Numbered from the stretch's first letter, positions 42,706-51,718 are shown. The stretch: DNA of 64,000 nt from Devosia sp. 1566 (GCF_004005995.1 NZ_CP034767.1:1364001-1428000); one strand, 5' to 3'. Notes: generated by a model from the sequence alone, not told the origin. Made by a program: numbers and translations.

Positions 42706-43821
42706 ATGGGTATGCGGAACAAAACCTTCATCTCCGATCTTCTGCAGCAACACGACATCCAGGTGGGAGGGCAGCGACCCTTCGATGTCACCGTTTACGA
42801 CGAAAAGCTGTTTGACCGGGTGATGCTGCAAGGCACGCTCGGCCTCGGCGAGGCCTATATGGAGGGGTGGTGGGACGCTGCGGCGCTCGATCAGTTCATC
42901 TACCGACTGCTGGTGAACAACGTCAAAGCCAAGCTGCCGATCGACTTTGCCCTGATGTGGAGCATGCTAAAGGGCCGCATCCTCAACCTGCAGCGCCTGA
43001 AGGTGCAAGAAGTGGGGGAGCGGCATTATGACATCGGCAACGATCTTTACGCTGCCATGCTCGATCCACGCATGATCTATTCCTGCGGCTACTGGAAGAA
43101 CGCCACCACTCTTGCTGAGGCGCAGGAAGCTAAGCTCGACCTCATCTGCCGCAAGGCAGGGCTGGAGCCGGGTATGCGCATTCTCGATATCGGCTCGGGC
43201 TGGGGCGGGTTCCTGAAGTTCGCCGCCGAGCGCTACGGTGTTGAGGGTGTGGGGGTAACCATCTCCAAGGAGCAGGCGAGTTGGGCCAATAGCCACTCCG
43301 AGGGCTTGCCGGTCGAAACCCGGCTGATGGACTATATGGCGCTCGAGGGAAAGTTTGACCGCATCATCTCGATCGGCATGTTCGAGCATGTGGGCTACAA
43401 GAACTATCGCCCCTATATGGAAAAGGTGCGGGAGTTGCTCGCCGATGATGGCCTGTTCGTACTGCACACTATCGGCGGCAATCTCACCCAGTCGCATGGC
43501 GATCCATGGAGCGAAAAGTACATCTTTCCCAATGGCATGCTGCCGTCGCAAAAACAGATCAGTGAAGCCAGCGAGGGCCTCTTCATCATGGAAGATTGGC
43601 ACAATTTCGGGGCGGATTACGACCGGACCCTGCTGGCTTGGTACGAAAACTTTGAGGCAGCCTGGCCCAGTCTCAAGGACAAGTATGGCGACCGCTTCTA
43701 TCGGATGTGGCGCTATTACCTGTTGAGCTTCGCCGCCACATTCAGGGCGCGCTATACCCAACTCTGGCAGGTGGTTTATTCACCCAAGGGCGTGGTTGGG
43801 GGCTATTCCAGCGTCAGGTAG
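42706..43821 (+). CDS. cfa: cyclopropane-fatty-acyl-phospholipid synthase
   Basis: A 371-residue SAM-dependent enzyme that adds a methylene bridge across double bonds of membrane phospholipid acyl chains. The N-terminal domain has LQGTLGLGEAYMEGWWD; the SAM motif is MRILDIGSGWGGFLKFAAERYG; active-site segments HYDIGNDLYAAMLDPRMIYSCGYW and IGMFEHVGYKNYRPYM are conserved. ATG 42706 or 42712 would both fit; neither has a strong ribosome-binding site. The 295 bases between tRNA-His and this start contain TTAACCAT at 42562, a CtrA half-site, and nothing else I can support. Confidence 0.93.
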   Translation: MGMRNKTFISDLLQQHDIQVGGQRPFDVTVYDEKLFDRVMLQGTLGLGEAYMEGWWDAAALDQFIYRLLVNNVKAKLPIDFALMWSMLKGRILNLQRLKVQEVGERHYDIGNDLYAAMLDPRMIYSCGYWKNATTLAEAQEAKLDLICRKAGLEPGMRILDIGSGWGGFLKFAAERYGVEGVGVTISKEQASWANSHSEGLPVETRLMDYMALEGKFDRIISIGMFEHVGYKNYRPYMEKVRELLADDGLFVLHTIGGNLTQSHGDPWSEKYIFPNGMLPSQKQISEASEGLFIMEDWHNFGADYDRTLLAWYENFEAAWPSLKDKYGDRFYRMWRYYLLSFAATFRARYTQLWQVVYSPKGVVGGYSSVR

Positions 43822-43860
43822 GCGGGGCAGACTGGCCTCGCGACTGAAACGACTTGAATT

Positions 43861-44214
43861 TTACTGGCTGGGCAAATTGTCCAGCTCGTTGATCCCGGCC
43901 AGCAGTTTGCGGATCGATTCGATCTGGATGGTGAGGTTCTTGATGCGGGTATTGGCGCGCTCGGCATTGCGTTCGAGCTCGGAGATGGACTGCTCGTCGG
44001 CGGCGGAGCGTTCACCGAACTCGCCCAGCTGTGACAAGGAGGTCGCCGCGACGGCGTAATCGCGCTCGCGGCGCCGCGTCAGGCCATCGCGTTCATTGAT
44101 CGCCGCTTGCAGCTCGCCTGCAACGGCGCGGCGCATCCGCTCGATGCGCGCACGGTCCTGCTCCTTGTCGCGCTCGGGCGAGCGGGTCTGGAACATGCTG
44201 AAAGGAACTTTCAT
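43861..44214 (-). CDS. predicted coiled-coil protein, 117 residues
   Basis: No family name can be given. Residues about 15-110 are almost entirely heptad-like and charged (RARIERMRRAVAGELQAAIN, then SELERNAERANTRIKNLTIQ and IESIRKLLAGINELDNL), with no signal peptide, Cys or membrane span, so a soluble dimeric coiled coil is expected. The N-terminus MKVPFSMFQTRSPERDKEQD allows an alternative start at Met7. It is convergent with cfa, 39 bases from its end. Confidence 0.65.
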   Translation of the reverse strand: MKVPFSMFQTRSPERDKEQDRARIERMRRAVAGELQAAINERDGLTRRRERDYAVAATSLSQLGEFGERSAADEQSISELERNAERANTRIKNLTIQIESIRKLLAGINELDNLPSQ

Positions 44215-44290
44215 GGGAGCGGATCGCCGAAGACATCTGGAGCCTAGGTGAGTCTAGCTGCGCGCAGGCCCATATAGCAAGGCGCAAAGG

Positions 44291-45322
44291 TCAGCGCGGC
44301 TCGGCTGGTGGCGCAGCACCCTGCCGGGGCAGCATGGTGCCGGGCAGGCTCAGCAACAATTGGGCATGGAAGCCCGCCGACCAGGCCAGTTGCATGATGG
44401 CGCCGGCGAGCGCCGCCGTGATGCCATGGAAAACGCCATGGTGGCTGGACCAGCGGCTGGCAAAAACCACAATCACCCCAGCCCAGCCCAACAGCGGCAG
44501 CGCCGCGAGCGGCGTGGCCGATGTGAATAGCGCCAGGCCAAGGGCGGGCAGCAGCAGGATGACCAGCCAGCGCCGCGCATTGGGCGGCTGGCGGTGCATC
44601 AGCGCCGTACGCGCCCGGCCGCGACCGAAATTGAAGTATTGCCGCCAGAGACGATCAAGGGAATCGCGGGGGAAATACTCGATGGTGAGGGGCGCGAGAT
44701 AAAGGCGCCGCCCTGTGGTGGTGAGGCGCAGATCGAGTTCGGCGTCTTCGTTGTGGCTCAAGGTCTCGTTGTAGCCGCCAACGGCGAGGAAATCGTCGAG
44801 GAGGAACAAGGCATGATGCCCATGCTCCACCCATTTGCCGCCCGAGATGCTGCGATGCGCGGCGCCGCCAGTGCCATAGATCGAGTTCTGCGCTTCGGCG
44901 ATGGCGATCTGCAGGGGCGCTTGCCCCACCGCTTTCATGCTCACCACGACCGAATTGGCTTGGGTCTGCCGTTGAATGGCAACGAGCTGGCTCACATAAT
45001 CACGCGGATAGGCGGCGTGGGCATCGATGCGCACTAGAAAGCGGCAGTCCTGCCCGAAGAGGCGAGCGGCGAGGTTGACGCCGGCACTTTGCAGCCGCCG
45101 GGTATTGCGGATCAGGTGTACTTGCGGGGCGGCTTGAGCGATCTGCCGGACAATGGCCGCGGTTTCGTCGGTGCTGCCACCATCGGCCACCACAATGGTC
45201 ATTGCCGCGGCGAGAGGGTCAGCAAGGAGCGAGGCAAGCACATCGGCGATGTGCCGGGCTTCGTTCAGCGTGGGAACAACAACGAGGACGCTTTCTCGCA
45301 ACAATGTGGATCCACTGCCCAA
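44291..45322 (-). CDS. family 2 glycosyltransferase (ExoA-like)
   Basis: A 343-residue membrane glycosyltransferase. The GT-A domain begins VLVVVPTLNEARHIADVLAS, with VVADGGSTDETAAIVRQIA, the metal-site FLVRIDAHAAYP and the acceptor-site HNEDAELDLRL. The last 90 residues hold about three hydrophobic segments, as in ExoA of succinoglycan synthesis. It probably adds a sugar to a lipid-linked exopolysaccharide intermediate. No other polysaccharide gene is near. The start is a TTG (45322) without a clear ribosome-binding site; TTG 45304 or 45301 are possible. Confidence 0.85.
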   Translation of the reverse strand: MGSGSTLLRESVLVVVPTLNEARHIADVLASLLADPLAAAMTIVVADGGSTDETAAIVRQIAQAAPQVHLIRNTRRLQSAGVNLAARLFGQDCRFLVRIDAHAAYPRDYVSQLVAIQRQTQANSVVVSMKAVGQAPLQIAIAEAQNSIYGTGGAAHRSISGGKWVEHGHHALFLLDDFLAVGGYNETLSHNEDAELDLRLTTTGRRLYLAPLTIEYFPRDSLDRLWRQYFNFGRGRARTALMHRQPPNARRWLVILLLPALGLALFTSATPLAALPLLGWAGVIVVFASRWSSHHGVFHGITAALAGAIMQLAWSAGFHAQLLLSLPGTMLPRQGAAPPAEPR

Positions 45323-45595
45323 AGTGATGCGCCTCGATCAGCTGTCGCTGCGCCTCCGGATGGGGTAAATGGAAGATTAACGGGCAACAAGAATCGCCCA
45401 ATACGTACGGAAACCTCGCTAGGCCGGTGGATATCCGTGCTCATACGGAGGCTGCGCAGCGGATAACCTTGCGGCGCTGGCGACGGTCGGTCCTGAGGGC
45501 AGGGACAAGCCGACTCGCCCCTGCCGGCAAGTCTCGTCTTGCCCCGGCGGGGCCTGCAGTAGTAGGACGGCGCGAACCAACACGCCGAGGATCAC

Positions 45596-45832
45596 GTGAG
45601 CAGACGCGACTTTGATGCATCGATCATGCGCCGGCTGCGGCGGGTTGCCGGACGGCACGGGCTGACCATTCTGACGGCCGAAAAGCTCACCGCCAAAATG
45701 GGCAAGGGCGGCCATGCGCTGCGCGACGACGAGAGCTTCAACGTGGTCTACGGGCACGACCCGCTGCCGTTCACCGCGACCCTGGCCGATATCGAGGCTT
45801 ATCTCGACAAGCTCGATGCGGGCGAAGAGTAA
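45596..45832 (+). CDS. hypothetical protein, 78 residues
   Basis: Not recognised. A basic N-terminal helix (SIMRRLRRVAGRHGLTIL) is followed by KLTAKMGKGGHALRDDESFNVVYG and a C-terminal helix LADIEAYLDKLDAGEE. No membrane span. GTG 45596 is preceded by GAGG 5 bases upstream. The 270 bases between it and the divergent glycosyltransferase contain no convincing gene; an overlapping frame there shows only a short chance repeat of SRLAPAG. Confidence 0.6.
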   Translation: MSRRDFDASIMRRLRRVAGRHGLTILTAEKLTAKMGKGGHALRDDESFNVVYGHDPLPFTATLADIEAYLDKLDAGEE

Positions 45833-45947
45833 GTCTGGCTGACCTTGCTGGCAACCGGCCTATGCGCCCTCATCGGCGAATTTGCATTATTTATTCTGTA
45901 ACATGAATCGAAGCACACTCCCTTCATTGGCTACTTTGGAGGCGCGT

Positions 45948-46124
45948 ATGTTCACTCTAATAAACGCCGACGCAGAGGACGACGACGCGGAAATCACCGA
46001 CCCCCAGGAAATTGCCGAGCTGTTTGCCGCTATTGCAGCCGTGGCCATCGAGGCCATCGGGGCAGGGCAAGCCCGCCAGCTCTTTGATGCAGTTGTCGAA
46101 CAGGAGGGCCGAGATCCCAACTAG
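45948..46124 (+). CDS. small acidic hypothetical protein, 58 residues
   Basis: Starts MFTLINADAEDDDAEITDPQ and continues with one amphipathic helix, EIAELFAAIAAVAIEAIGAG, then QARQLFDAVVEQ. GGAGG at 45938-45942 is 5 bases before ATG 45948, which decides this start over in-frame alternatives at 45882 and 45903. No family recognised. The helix could be a dimerisation or membrane-surface element. Confidence 0.55.
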   Translation: MFTLINADAEDDDAEITDPQEIAELFAAIAAVAIEAIGAGQARQLFDAVVEQEGRDPN

Positions 46125-46239
46125 CTCTCCCACTTCCAGCCCTCACCACTGACCACGCCGCGCGATCGGGCGCTCAGGTAGCGATCGGCAAATGGTTCTG
46201 CTAAGGCGGGACCATCGCCAATCAGGGACTTTGTGCGCC

Positions 46240-46911
46240 ATGTCTGACGCAGGCCTGCCACGGGTCAAGCCCACTATCTTGCCGCTCGGTGACGCGGCAG
46301 TGCTGGTGCGCTTTGCCACGAGCTTAAGCGAAAGCGCCAACAATGCTGCGGTAGCGCTGGCGCGCCTGCTTGGGTGGCAGCCTGTGCCAGGGGTAGTCGA
46401 AATCACGCCCAATCTGGTGTCGGTGCTGGTGCGGTATGATCCCGCGCTCACCGACGCGGGGCAGCTGGCCGGTGAACTGCGGTTGCGGCTGGCCGGGTTG
46501 GACAATGCAGCGGAGTCAGGGGAGCAGCACAAGATCAAGGTGCGCTTCGGCGGCGCGGCTGGCCCCGACCTGCCAGAGGTGGCGGCGCTGCTCGGCATGG
46601 AGGCGGACGCCTTTGTGCAAGCCCATAACCGGGCACCACTGCGGGTGCTGGCGACCGGTTTCGCGCCGGGCTTTGTGTATTGTGGTTTTCACGGCTCCGA
46701 ACTGGTGCTGCCGCGGCGCACGGCAGTGCGGCGCGCCGTGCCCGCCGGTAGCGTGCTGTTTGCGGCCGGGCAGACCGCCATTGCCGCCACGGAAATCCCG
46801 ACGGGCTGGCACGTGATTGGCCGCACCGAGTTTCGCAATTTCGACCCCGCCGCCGCAGCGCCAACGCGGCTTGCGGCTGGCGACGCGATTCAGTTCGAGG
46901 CCCAAGCGTGA
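46240..46911 (+). CDS. pxpB: 5-oxoprolinase subunit B
   Basis: A 223-residue PxpB (KipI-like, AHS1 domain). With PxpA and PxpC it forms the ATP-dependent 5-oxoprolinase that opens 5-oxoproline to glutamate, clearing a spontaneous by-product of glutamate/glutamine. Family segments: LPLGDAAVLVRF, GWQPVPGVVEITPNLVSVLV, TGFAPGFVYCGFHGSELVLP and RRAVPAGSVLFAAGQTAI. ATG 46240 has AGGGA about 11 bases upstream. The stop overlaps the GTG of pxpC by 4 bases; the order is pxpB-pxpC-pxpA. Confidence 0.93.
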   Translation: MSDAGLPRVKPTILPLGDAAVLVRFATSLSESANNAAVALARLLGWQPVPGVVEITPNLVSVLVRYDPALTDAGQLAGELRLRLAGLDNAAESGEQHKIKVRFGGAAGPDLPEVAALLGMEADAFVQAHNRAPLRVLATGFAPGFVYCGFHGSELVLPRRTAVRRAVPAGSVLFAAGQTAIAATEIPTGWHVIGRTEFRNFDPAAAAPTRLAAGDAIQFEAQA

Positions 46912-47816
46912 GCGCCACCATTACGATTCTCCGGGCGGGGCCGCTCACGACCATTCAGGACGAGGGCCGCTCTGGATTGTTGGCCAGCGGGATCAGTGCG
47001 TCGGGACCAATGGACACGGCTGGGTTTGCGTTGGCAGCGGACATGTTGGGCGTCCAAGCGCTTGGGGGCATCGAGTTCACCATGGCGGGGCTCGAACTGG
47101 CCGCGACTGCCGGCTCCTGCCGCATCGGCTTTGCCGGCGGTGCTTTTACGGTGCGTCACAATGGCGAACCGGTGAATTGGCCCGGAACGGTGTTGCTGCA
47201 AGCGGGCGACCGGCTGGCGATCACGCCCGGTGGTGCGGGGAATTACGGCTATCTTCGCTTCGATGGAGACCTGCAACTGCCGGCAGTGCTGGGTAGCCTA
47301 GCTACCAACAGCCGCGCGCAATTGGGGGGATTGGCCGGGCGGCCGCTGCAGGCCGGTGATCGCTTGGAGCTTGGAGCGGGCGCCAGCGGTGCACCGAGAC
47401 TGCAGCGGTCAAGACCAGTGCCCGCCGAGAGCGCCTTTCGTGTGGTCTGGGGCATCCATGCCGACCTGTTCTCGCCCCAAACACGGCAGGCCTTTGTTGC
47501 AGGACGCTTCGAGGTGAGCCCACAAATGGACCGAATGGGCGTGCGCTTGCGCGATGCCGAGAGGGTTTTTGCCGGTGCGGGTGCGCTATCGCTGGTGTCT
47601 GACGCGACTGTTCCGGGCGATATCCAGATCCTGGGCGATGGCACGCCGATCGTGCTGATGCGCGATCATCAGCCCACGGGCGGCTATCCTCGCATTGCGA
47701 CGGTAATCTCGGCCGATCTGGATCGGTTCGCGCAACAGCGCCCCGGAACCACAATTGCATTCCAACCGGTCACTGTCGAACATGCCCATCGTTTGCTGCG
47801 CGGAGAAACGCCATGA
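46908..47816 (+). CDS. pxpC: 5-oxoprolinase subunit C
   Basis: A 302-residue PxpC (KipA-like, AHS2 domain, also called biotin-dependent carboxyltransferase family). Conserved segments are GPLTTIQDEGRSGLLASGIS, GPMDTAGFALAADMLG, FRVVWGIHADLFSPQTRQAF and QMDRMGVRLRD, plus IVLMRDHQPTGGYPRIATV near the C-terminus. GTG start overlaps pxpB; the stop overlaps pxpA by 4 bases. It forms the hydrolase complex with the two neighbours. Confidence 0.93.
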   Translation: MSATITILRAGPLTTIQDEGRSGLLASGISASGPMDTAGFALAADMLGVQALGGIEFTMAGLELAATAGSCRIGFAGGAFTVRHNGEPVNWPGTVLLQAGDRLAITPGGAGNYGYLRFDGDLQLPAVLGSLATNSRAQLGGLAGRPLQAGDRLELGAGASGAPRLQRSRPVPAESAFRVVWGIHADLFSPQTRQAFVAGRFEVSPQMDRMGVRLRDAERVFAGAGALSLVSDATVPGDIQILGDGTPIVLMRDHQPTGGYPRIATVISADLDRFAQQRPGTTIAFQPVTVEHAHRLLRGETP

Positions 47817-48574
47817 TCTCGATTGATCTCAATGCCGATCTTGGCGAAGGCATGGGCGGTGATGATGCGCTGCTCGCGATCGTCTCGAGTGCTTCGATCG
47901 CCTGTGGCGGCCATGCGGGGGATGCGACCACCATCCGCCATGTCCTGGAGCTGTGCAAGGCGCGGGGAATCAGGGCTGGGGCTCATCCCGGCTATGCTGA
48001 TCCGGCGCGGTTTGGCCGCTTCCGGATGGATATTTCCGCCGAGCAGCTGCTCGGCCAGATCAGCACGCAGATGCAGCTGATCCGCTCCGTTGCCGAGGAT
48101 GTGGGCGCTGAACTGGCCTATGTGAAACTGCATGGCGCACTGGCCAACCAGACCGCGGAAGACCTTGAGCTTGCAACGCAGGTGTTCAGGGCGATCAAAG
48201 CAACGGACCCTCAACTGGCAGTGCTGGCGCTCGACAACAGCCAACAGGTGCGCGCCGCCGAGGGGCTTGGTTTGCCCCTGATTCGGGAAGCCTATGCGGA
48301 CCGTGCCTATACGCCTGCAGGGATGCTGATGTCGCGCTCGGAGGCTGGAGCGGTGATCCATGAGTCGGACGCCGTAATCACGCGTTGCCTGCGGCTGGCC
48401 CTGGCCGGCGAGATCGTCGCCATTGATGGAACAGTGCTGACCTCGTCAGCGCGCTCGATCTGCCTGCATGGCGACACGCCCGGGGCGGTGGAACTGGGCA
48501 AGGCGGTGCGGCTGGCGCTGGAAGCCGCAGGGGTCACCATTGCCGCCCAGCTACCCGAACAACAGCCAGCCTAG
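47813..48574 (+). CDS. pxpA: 5-oxoprolinase subunit A (LamB/YcsF family)
   Basis: A 253-residue PxpA. The N-terminus ISIDLNADLGEGMGGDDALL followed by SIACGGHAGD, and later GIRAGAHPGYADPARFGR and AYVKLHGALANQTAED, match the LamB/YcsF family. Third gene of pxpBCA, ATG overlapping the pxpC stop. It ends 1 base from the convergent potassium-channel gene, so no terminator separates them. Confidence 0.94.
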   Translation: MISIDLNADLGEGMGGDDALLAIVSSASIACGGHAGDATTIRHVLELCKARGIRAGAHPGYADPARFGRFRMDISAEQLLGQISTQMQLIRSVAEDVGAELAYVKLHGALANQTAEDLELATQVFRAIKATDPQLAVLALDNSQQVRAAEGLGLPLIREAYADRAYTPAGMLMSRSEAGAVIHESDAVITRCLRLALAGEIVAIDGTVLTSSARSICLHGDTPGAVELGKAVRLALEAAGVTIAAQLPEQQPA

Positions 48575-48575
48575 G

Positions 48576-49376
48576 TCAGAAGTGGCCACTGTCGGGGATG
48601 TTAAGAATATGCCCGCAAGCCTTGCAGTGAACCGCATCGGGATCGTGCCGCTGCAGCCCGCATTGCGGACAGGGGAAATGCACCTTGTTGGGGCGAAAGA
48701 TCGCCTGCGCCAGGCGCACGAACAATGAGATACCGACGAACATGATGACGATGGAAACGAGCTTTCCCGTCGTGCCGGGCAGGGTGATATCGCCAAAGCC
48801 CGTGGTCGTGATCGTGGTGACGGTGAAATAAAGCGCGTCCACATAGCCGGCGATCCCGCCGCCCCGGCCGGCAAACACGGTGTAAACAAAGCCAGTGACC
48901 ACAAACAGGAACACCAGCAGGTTGATCACCGCCTGGATGGTTTCCTGATATTGGGCCAATCCCCGCTTGCGGAGCGGCCGCCAGAAGACGGTGCTGCGGG
49001 TCAAGGTCCACAGGCGCATGATGCGCAGGAACCCCAGATTGAAGAACCAGGTCGGCGCCAAGAGCGTCAGCAGGATGAAGATGTCGATAATCACCGGCAA
49101 TTGGCGCAGCCAACGGGTAAAGTTGTTGGTGGCAAGCGCGCGGGCGATGATGTCCAGCCCCAGCAAGGCGGCGATGGAATAATCCAGCCACAGAAAGGCA
49201 TCCTGATCGCGGATCAGGGGAGAGGCGATGAAAAAGCCGATGATCGCGAGGTCCACCACCAGCACAAGGTACTGAAAGCGAACCGCCGCTGGCGACTGAC
49301 CGTGATACAAGACGCGCAGCGTCGAGCGCAGGCGTGTAAAGCCGCTCCGCTTGGAGGCTCGGTCGGGCTGATCCAT
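48576..49376 (-). CDS. voltage-gated-type potassium channel with C-terminal zinc ribbon
   Basis: A 266-residue inner-membrane ion channel. Six membrane spans: S1-S3, an Arg-bearing S4 (LRIMRLWTLTRSTVFWRPLRKRG), S5, a pore helix and filter TTITTTGFGD, and S6. The filter TTGFGD instead of TVGYGD is a tolerated variant. The C-terminus, FPCPQCGLQRHDPDAVHCKACGHIL, is a four-Cys zinc ribbon where channels usually have an RCK or cyclic-nucleotide domain. ATG 49376 gives MDQPDRAS; a TTG at 49394 is an alternative. Ion specificity for potassium is inferred from the filter. Confidence 0.85.
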   Translation of the reverse strand: MDQPDRASKRSGFTRLRSTLRVLYHGQSPAAVRFQYLVLVVDLAIIGFFIASPLIRDQDAFLWLDYSIAALLGLDIIARALATNNFTRWLRQLPVIIDIFILLTLLAPTWFFNLGFLRIMRLWTLTRSTVFWRPLRKRGLAQYQETIQAVINLLVFLFVVTGFVYTVFAGRGGGIAGYVDALYFTVTTITTTGFGDITLPGTTGKLVSIVIMFVGISLFVRLAQAIFRPNKVHFPCPQCGLQRHDPDAVHCKACGHILNIPDSGHF

Positions 49377-49427
49377 GTCATCGTAACCTATCAAGGGAGA
49401 CGGGTGGCGGTTGCCATAGTGAGCTGG

Positions 49428-50081
49428 TCAGGAATAGCGTTGTTCACGCCACGGGTCGCCGTGGTTGTGATAGCCGCGCGTTTCCCAAAAGCCAGGCTGG
49501 TCTGTGGCCGCAAATTCGATCCGGCGCAACCATTTGGCGCTTTTCCAGAAATAAAGATGGGGCACGACGAGGCGCATCGGGCCACCATGCTCGGCGGTCA
49601 GCGGGGTGCCTTCCCAGCTATGGGCCAGAACCGCATCTTCCACCAGGAAATCGGCGACGGGCAAGTTGGTGGTGTAGCCGTCATTACTGAACAGGTGAAC
49701 GAACTGCGCTTCGGGCTGCAACCCGACCTGCGCCGCCAACTCCTGAGTGGAAACGCCTTGCCAGTGGTTGTCGTAGCGCGACCAGGTGGTGACGCAATGG
49801 ATGTCTGAAACTGGGTTCACCTGGGGCAGGGCCATGAAGCCGTTCCAATCCAGTGTGGTCAGCCGATCCACGAGCCCGGTGACGTCGAGCTTCCAGTTGG
49901 TCAGATTGATGGGAGGCTCGATCCCCAGATCAAGCACCGGCCAGTTCTTGACCAGGTGCTGGCCTGGAGGCAAGCGGCTATCCTCGGGGCGGCTGGTGCG
50001 GCCCGTGATGAAGCGACCCTCGGCGGCCCATTTCGCCTTGGTGCGGGTCAGTTTGCTGTCTTGTGTCAGATCGTCTGCCAT
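49428..50081 (-). CDS. sulfite oxidase-like molybdopterin oxidoreductase (YuiH type)
   Basis: A 217-residue oxidoreductase with only the molybdopterin domain (PF00174). The Mo-ligand Cys is in VSDIHCVTTWSRYDNHWQGV; other conserved segments are FVHLFSNDGYTTNLPVADFL and GGPMRLVVPHLYFWKSAKWL. No signal peptide and no dimerisation domain, so cytoplasmic and of unknown substrate, like the Bacillus YuiH group. ATG 50081 has GGAG 6 bases upstream; a longer frame to 50123 lacks one. Confidence 0.88.
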   Translation of the reverse strand: MADDLTQDSKLTRTKAKWAAEGRFITGRTSRPEDSRLPPGQHLVKNWPVLDLGIEPPINLTNWKLDVTGLVDRLTTLDWNGFMALPQVNPVSDIHCVTTWSRYDNHWQGVSTQELAAQVGLQPEAQFVHLFSNDGYTTNLPVADFLVEDAVLAHSWEGTPLTAEHGGPMRLVVPHLYFWKSAKWLRRIEFAATDQPGFWETRGYHNHGDPWREQRYS

Positions 50082-50136
50082 CGCGCGCTCCGCTTCTGGG
50101 TAAGCGAACGCGCCGGGGTGCACCGAAGTTTCGGCG

Positions 50137-50769
50137 TCAGTTCATCCGCAGGTTTTGTTGTACCACCGTCAGCATTTCCTGGGCAGAGGCGAACTCCACC
50201 GCAACCCCGTTCTGGAAATGGCGCACGACGCGAGCGCGCATGCGGCCCAGCGTAATCGGCGTGCCCAAGGCGGGGCGCACATCCAGCTCCACCGCGGCGC
50301 CCGAGAGTGAGATGTCGATGATCTTGCAGTTATAGCGTCGGCCATCATCCAGCACGACGCTGGAATGGCGGATATCGGGCACCACACGTTCGTGGCGGCG
50401 ATCTTCAGGCAGGTTCAGCAGTTCCTTGTTGGCGAGCCAGGTCAGCTGGGCCGCCATCTTGTCGCGCTTGCGCGGCGAGGCGGCGATGTTCATGCAGAAC
50501 CCACCATCGATCTGGGCGAGAATGGTGCCTTCGATGCGACCAACAAGGTCCACATACGCAATGACCTTTTCCCCCACAACGCCACTGATGGGCGCGACGA
50601 CCACCGCGTCGCCGGGCGACATCTCAAGGATCTGGCAGGGGAACTCGCGGCGGTCCGCCAGCATATAGCGGCCAAGGACGGAAACCTTGACGCGCTGGAA
50701 TTGAATGGGCTCGGCACGCGTGCGGGCCGGGGCGATGAAGCGCGGAGAAGGTATTGCGTCGCTGAGCAT
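50137..50769 (-). CDS. PilZ domain protein with two PilZ-like units
   Basis: A 210-residue cytoplasmic protein. A first PilZ-like unit (about 25-110) starts RVKVSVLGRYMLADRREFPCQI; the second (about 120-205) has EDRRHERVVPDIRHSSVVLD and IIDISLSGAAVELD, with Arg pairs and the D-x-S-x-x-G motif required for cyclic di-GMP. The first unit has ILEMSPGDAVVVA at that position and is degenerate. It probably links cyclic di-GMP level to motility or envelope processes; no partner can be named. Confidence 0.85.
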   Translation of the reverse strand: MLSDAIPSPRFIAPARTRAEPIQFQRVKVSVLGRYMLADRREFPCQILEMSPGDAVVVAPISGVVGEKVIAYVDLVGRIEGTILAQIDGGFCMNIAASPRKRDKMAAQLTWLANKELLNLPEDRRHERVVPDIRHSSVVLDDGRRYNCKIIDISLSGAAVELDVRPALGTPITLGRMRARVVRHFQNGVAVEFASAQEMLTVVQQNLRMN

Positions 50770-50891
50770 GCGCCAGACCGATGGTGAGCGTTATCCACGC
50801 AAACCTATCGAGCTTTGGTTAAACAGTTGTAAGAATTTGGGCGCCAAAGACGCGCAGATCGGCGTGTTTCTGGAGGTTCCGCGGCAAGGCC

Positions 50892-51539
50892 TTACTTACC
50901 ACGACCGCCGTCGATCACCGCCAGATGGGCGTAGCGGCGGGCGGAGCGGCCATAAACGGTGGCGGGCATTGGCGCCGAGGCGGAATAGCTGCGCTCGCCC
51001 ACCACCTGCACTGATACATCTCTGACGGTTTCCTCCAGCGCCACATCATCGGGCCAGATCAACCGCAGGCCGGAAATGCGCTGCTCGATGATCGGCTGCA
51101 CGCCCAGCCAATAGGGCTCATTGACGGCCGTCATGGCGCCCAAGAGGCGGGTATGGGTGGAGCCATTGTGCCGCAACGGCATCAGGATAGTTTCAAAGCT
51201 GGCCTTGGTGTGGATTGCCGTGGTGCCGCTGAAGGTTACCAGCGCCACCGCATGGTCTTCGGTCACCGCACGCAGGAGGGTATCGAGCGCATCCTGATCG
51301 CGTTCATGCCAGAGGGCGGAAAAGGAGCGGCCCTTGAGTTCGCGGCAATAGCTGTTGCACAGATGGGAACCAGCAAGGCGGAACGAGAATTTGTCGTTCT
51401 CGTCCAGTTCAAGGATGAAGGTGTTGCCCAGGGCATCGCGAATGCGGGCCGGGTCAATATCCTTGCGGTCTGGAGCGCTGCGGGAACCCCGCAGCTTGTT
51501 CCAATAATCATAGAGCGTTTTGGTGCTCGTTTTTTGCAT
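50892..51539 (-). CDS. PAS_5 family protein (PF07310-like)
   Basis: A 215-residue cytoplasmic protein with one PAS-like fold typical of alphaproteobacteria: LYDYWNKLRGSRSAPDRKDIDPARIRDALGNTFILEL, FRLAGSHLCNSYCRELKGRSFSALW and FETILMPLRHNG, then a polar C-terminal tail. Family members near PilZ genes are common. ATG 51539 begins at the family N-terminus but lacks a clear ribosome-binding site; in-frame ATG codons run up to 51632. A group of TTAA motifs lies upstream at 51632-51653. Confidence 0.82.
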   Translation of the reverse strand: MQKTSTKTLYDYWNKLRGSRSAPDRKDIDPARIRDALGNTFILELDENDKFSFRLAGSHLCNSYCRELKGRSFSALWHERDQDALDTLLRAVTEDHAVALVTFSGTTAIHTKASFETILMPLRHNGSTHTRLLGAMTAVNEPYWLGVQPIIEQRISGLRLIWPDDVALEETVRDVSVQVVGERSYSASAPMPATVYGRSARRYAHLAVIDGGRGK

Positions 51540-51631
51540 GGTCGACCCAGTTGCGGAATGGGCGCGCATTCCCCCCATGGAACGCTTTCGCCGCATCTCA
51601 ACCATGGCAAAATGGCTCGACAATTGCGCCA

Positions 51632-51653
51632 TTAATCAAAGCTTAAGGTTAAC
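51632..51653. promoter_or_regulatory. cluster of TTAA motifs between divergent genes, possible CtrA-type site
   Basis: TTAA at 51632, then seven bases, then TTAAG at 51643, and a further TTAAC at 51649. The CtrA consensus is TTAA-N7-TTAAC, so the first pair differs only in the last base. It lies between the PAS_5 gene and the rhomboid gene and could serve either. Confidence 0.3.
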
Positions 51654-51718
51654 GCGCCCACCCGATTGTGGATAAAGAAGCGCAAACGGGCAGTGCGCCT
51701 GAGAGTCGGAGAGATCAC

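Noticed and set aside
45427..45615. A short frame with an SRLAPAG duplication
   Set aside because: Arg-rich, lacks start context, overlaps a better gene start; the repeat is short and likely chance.
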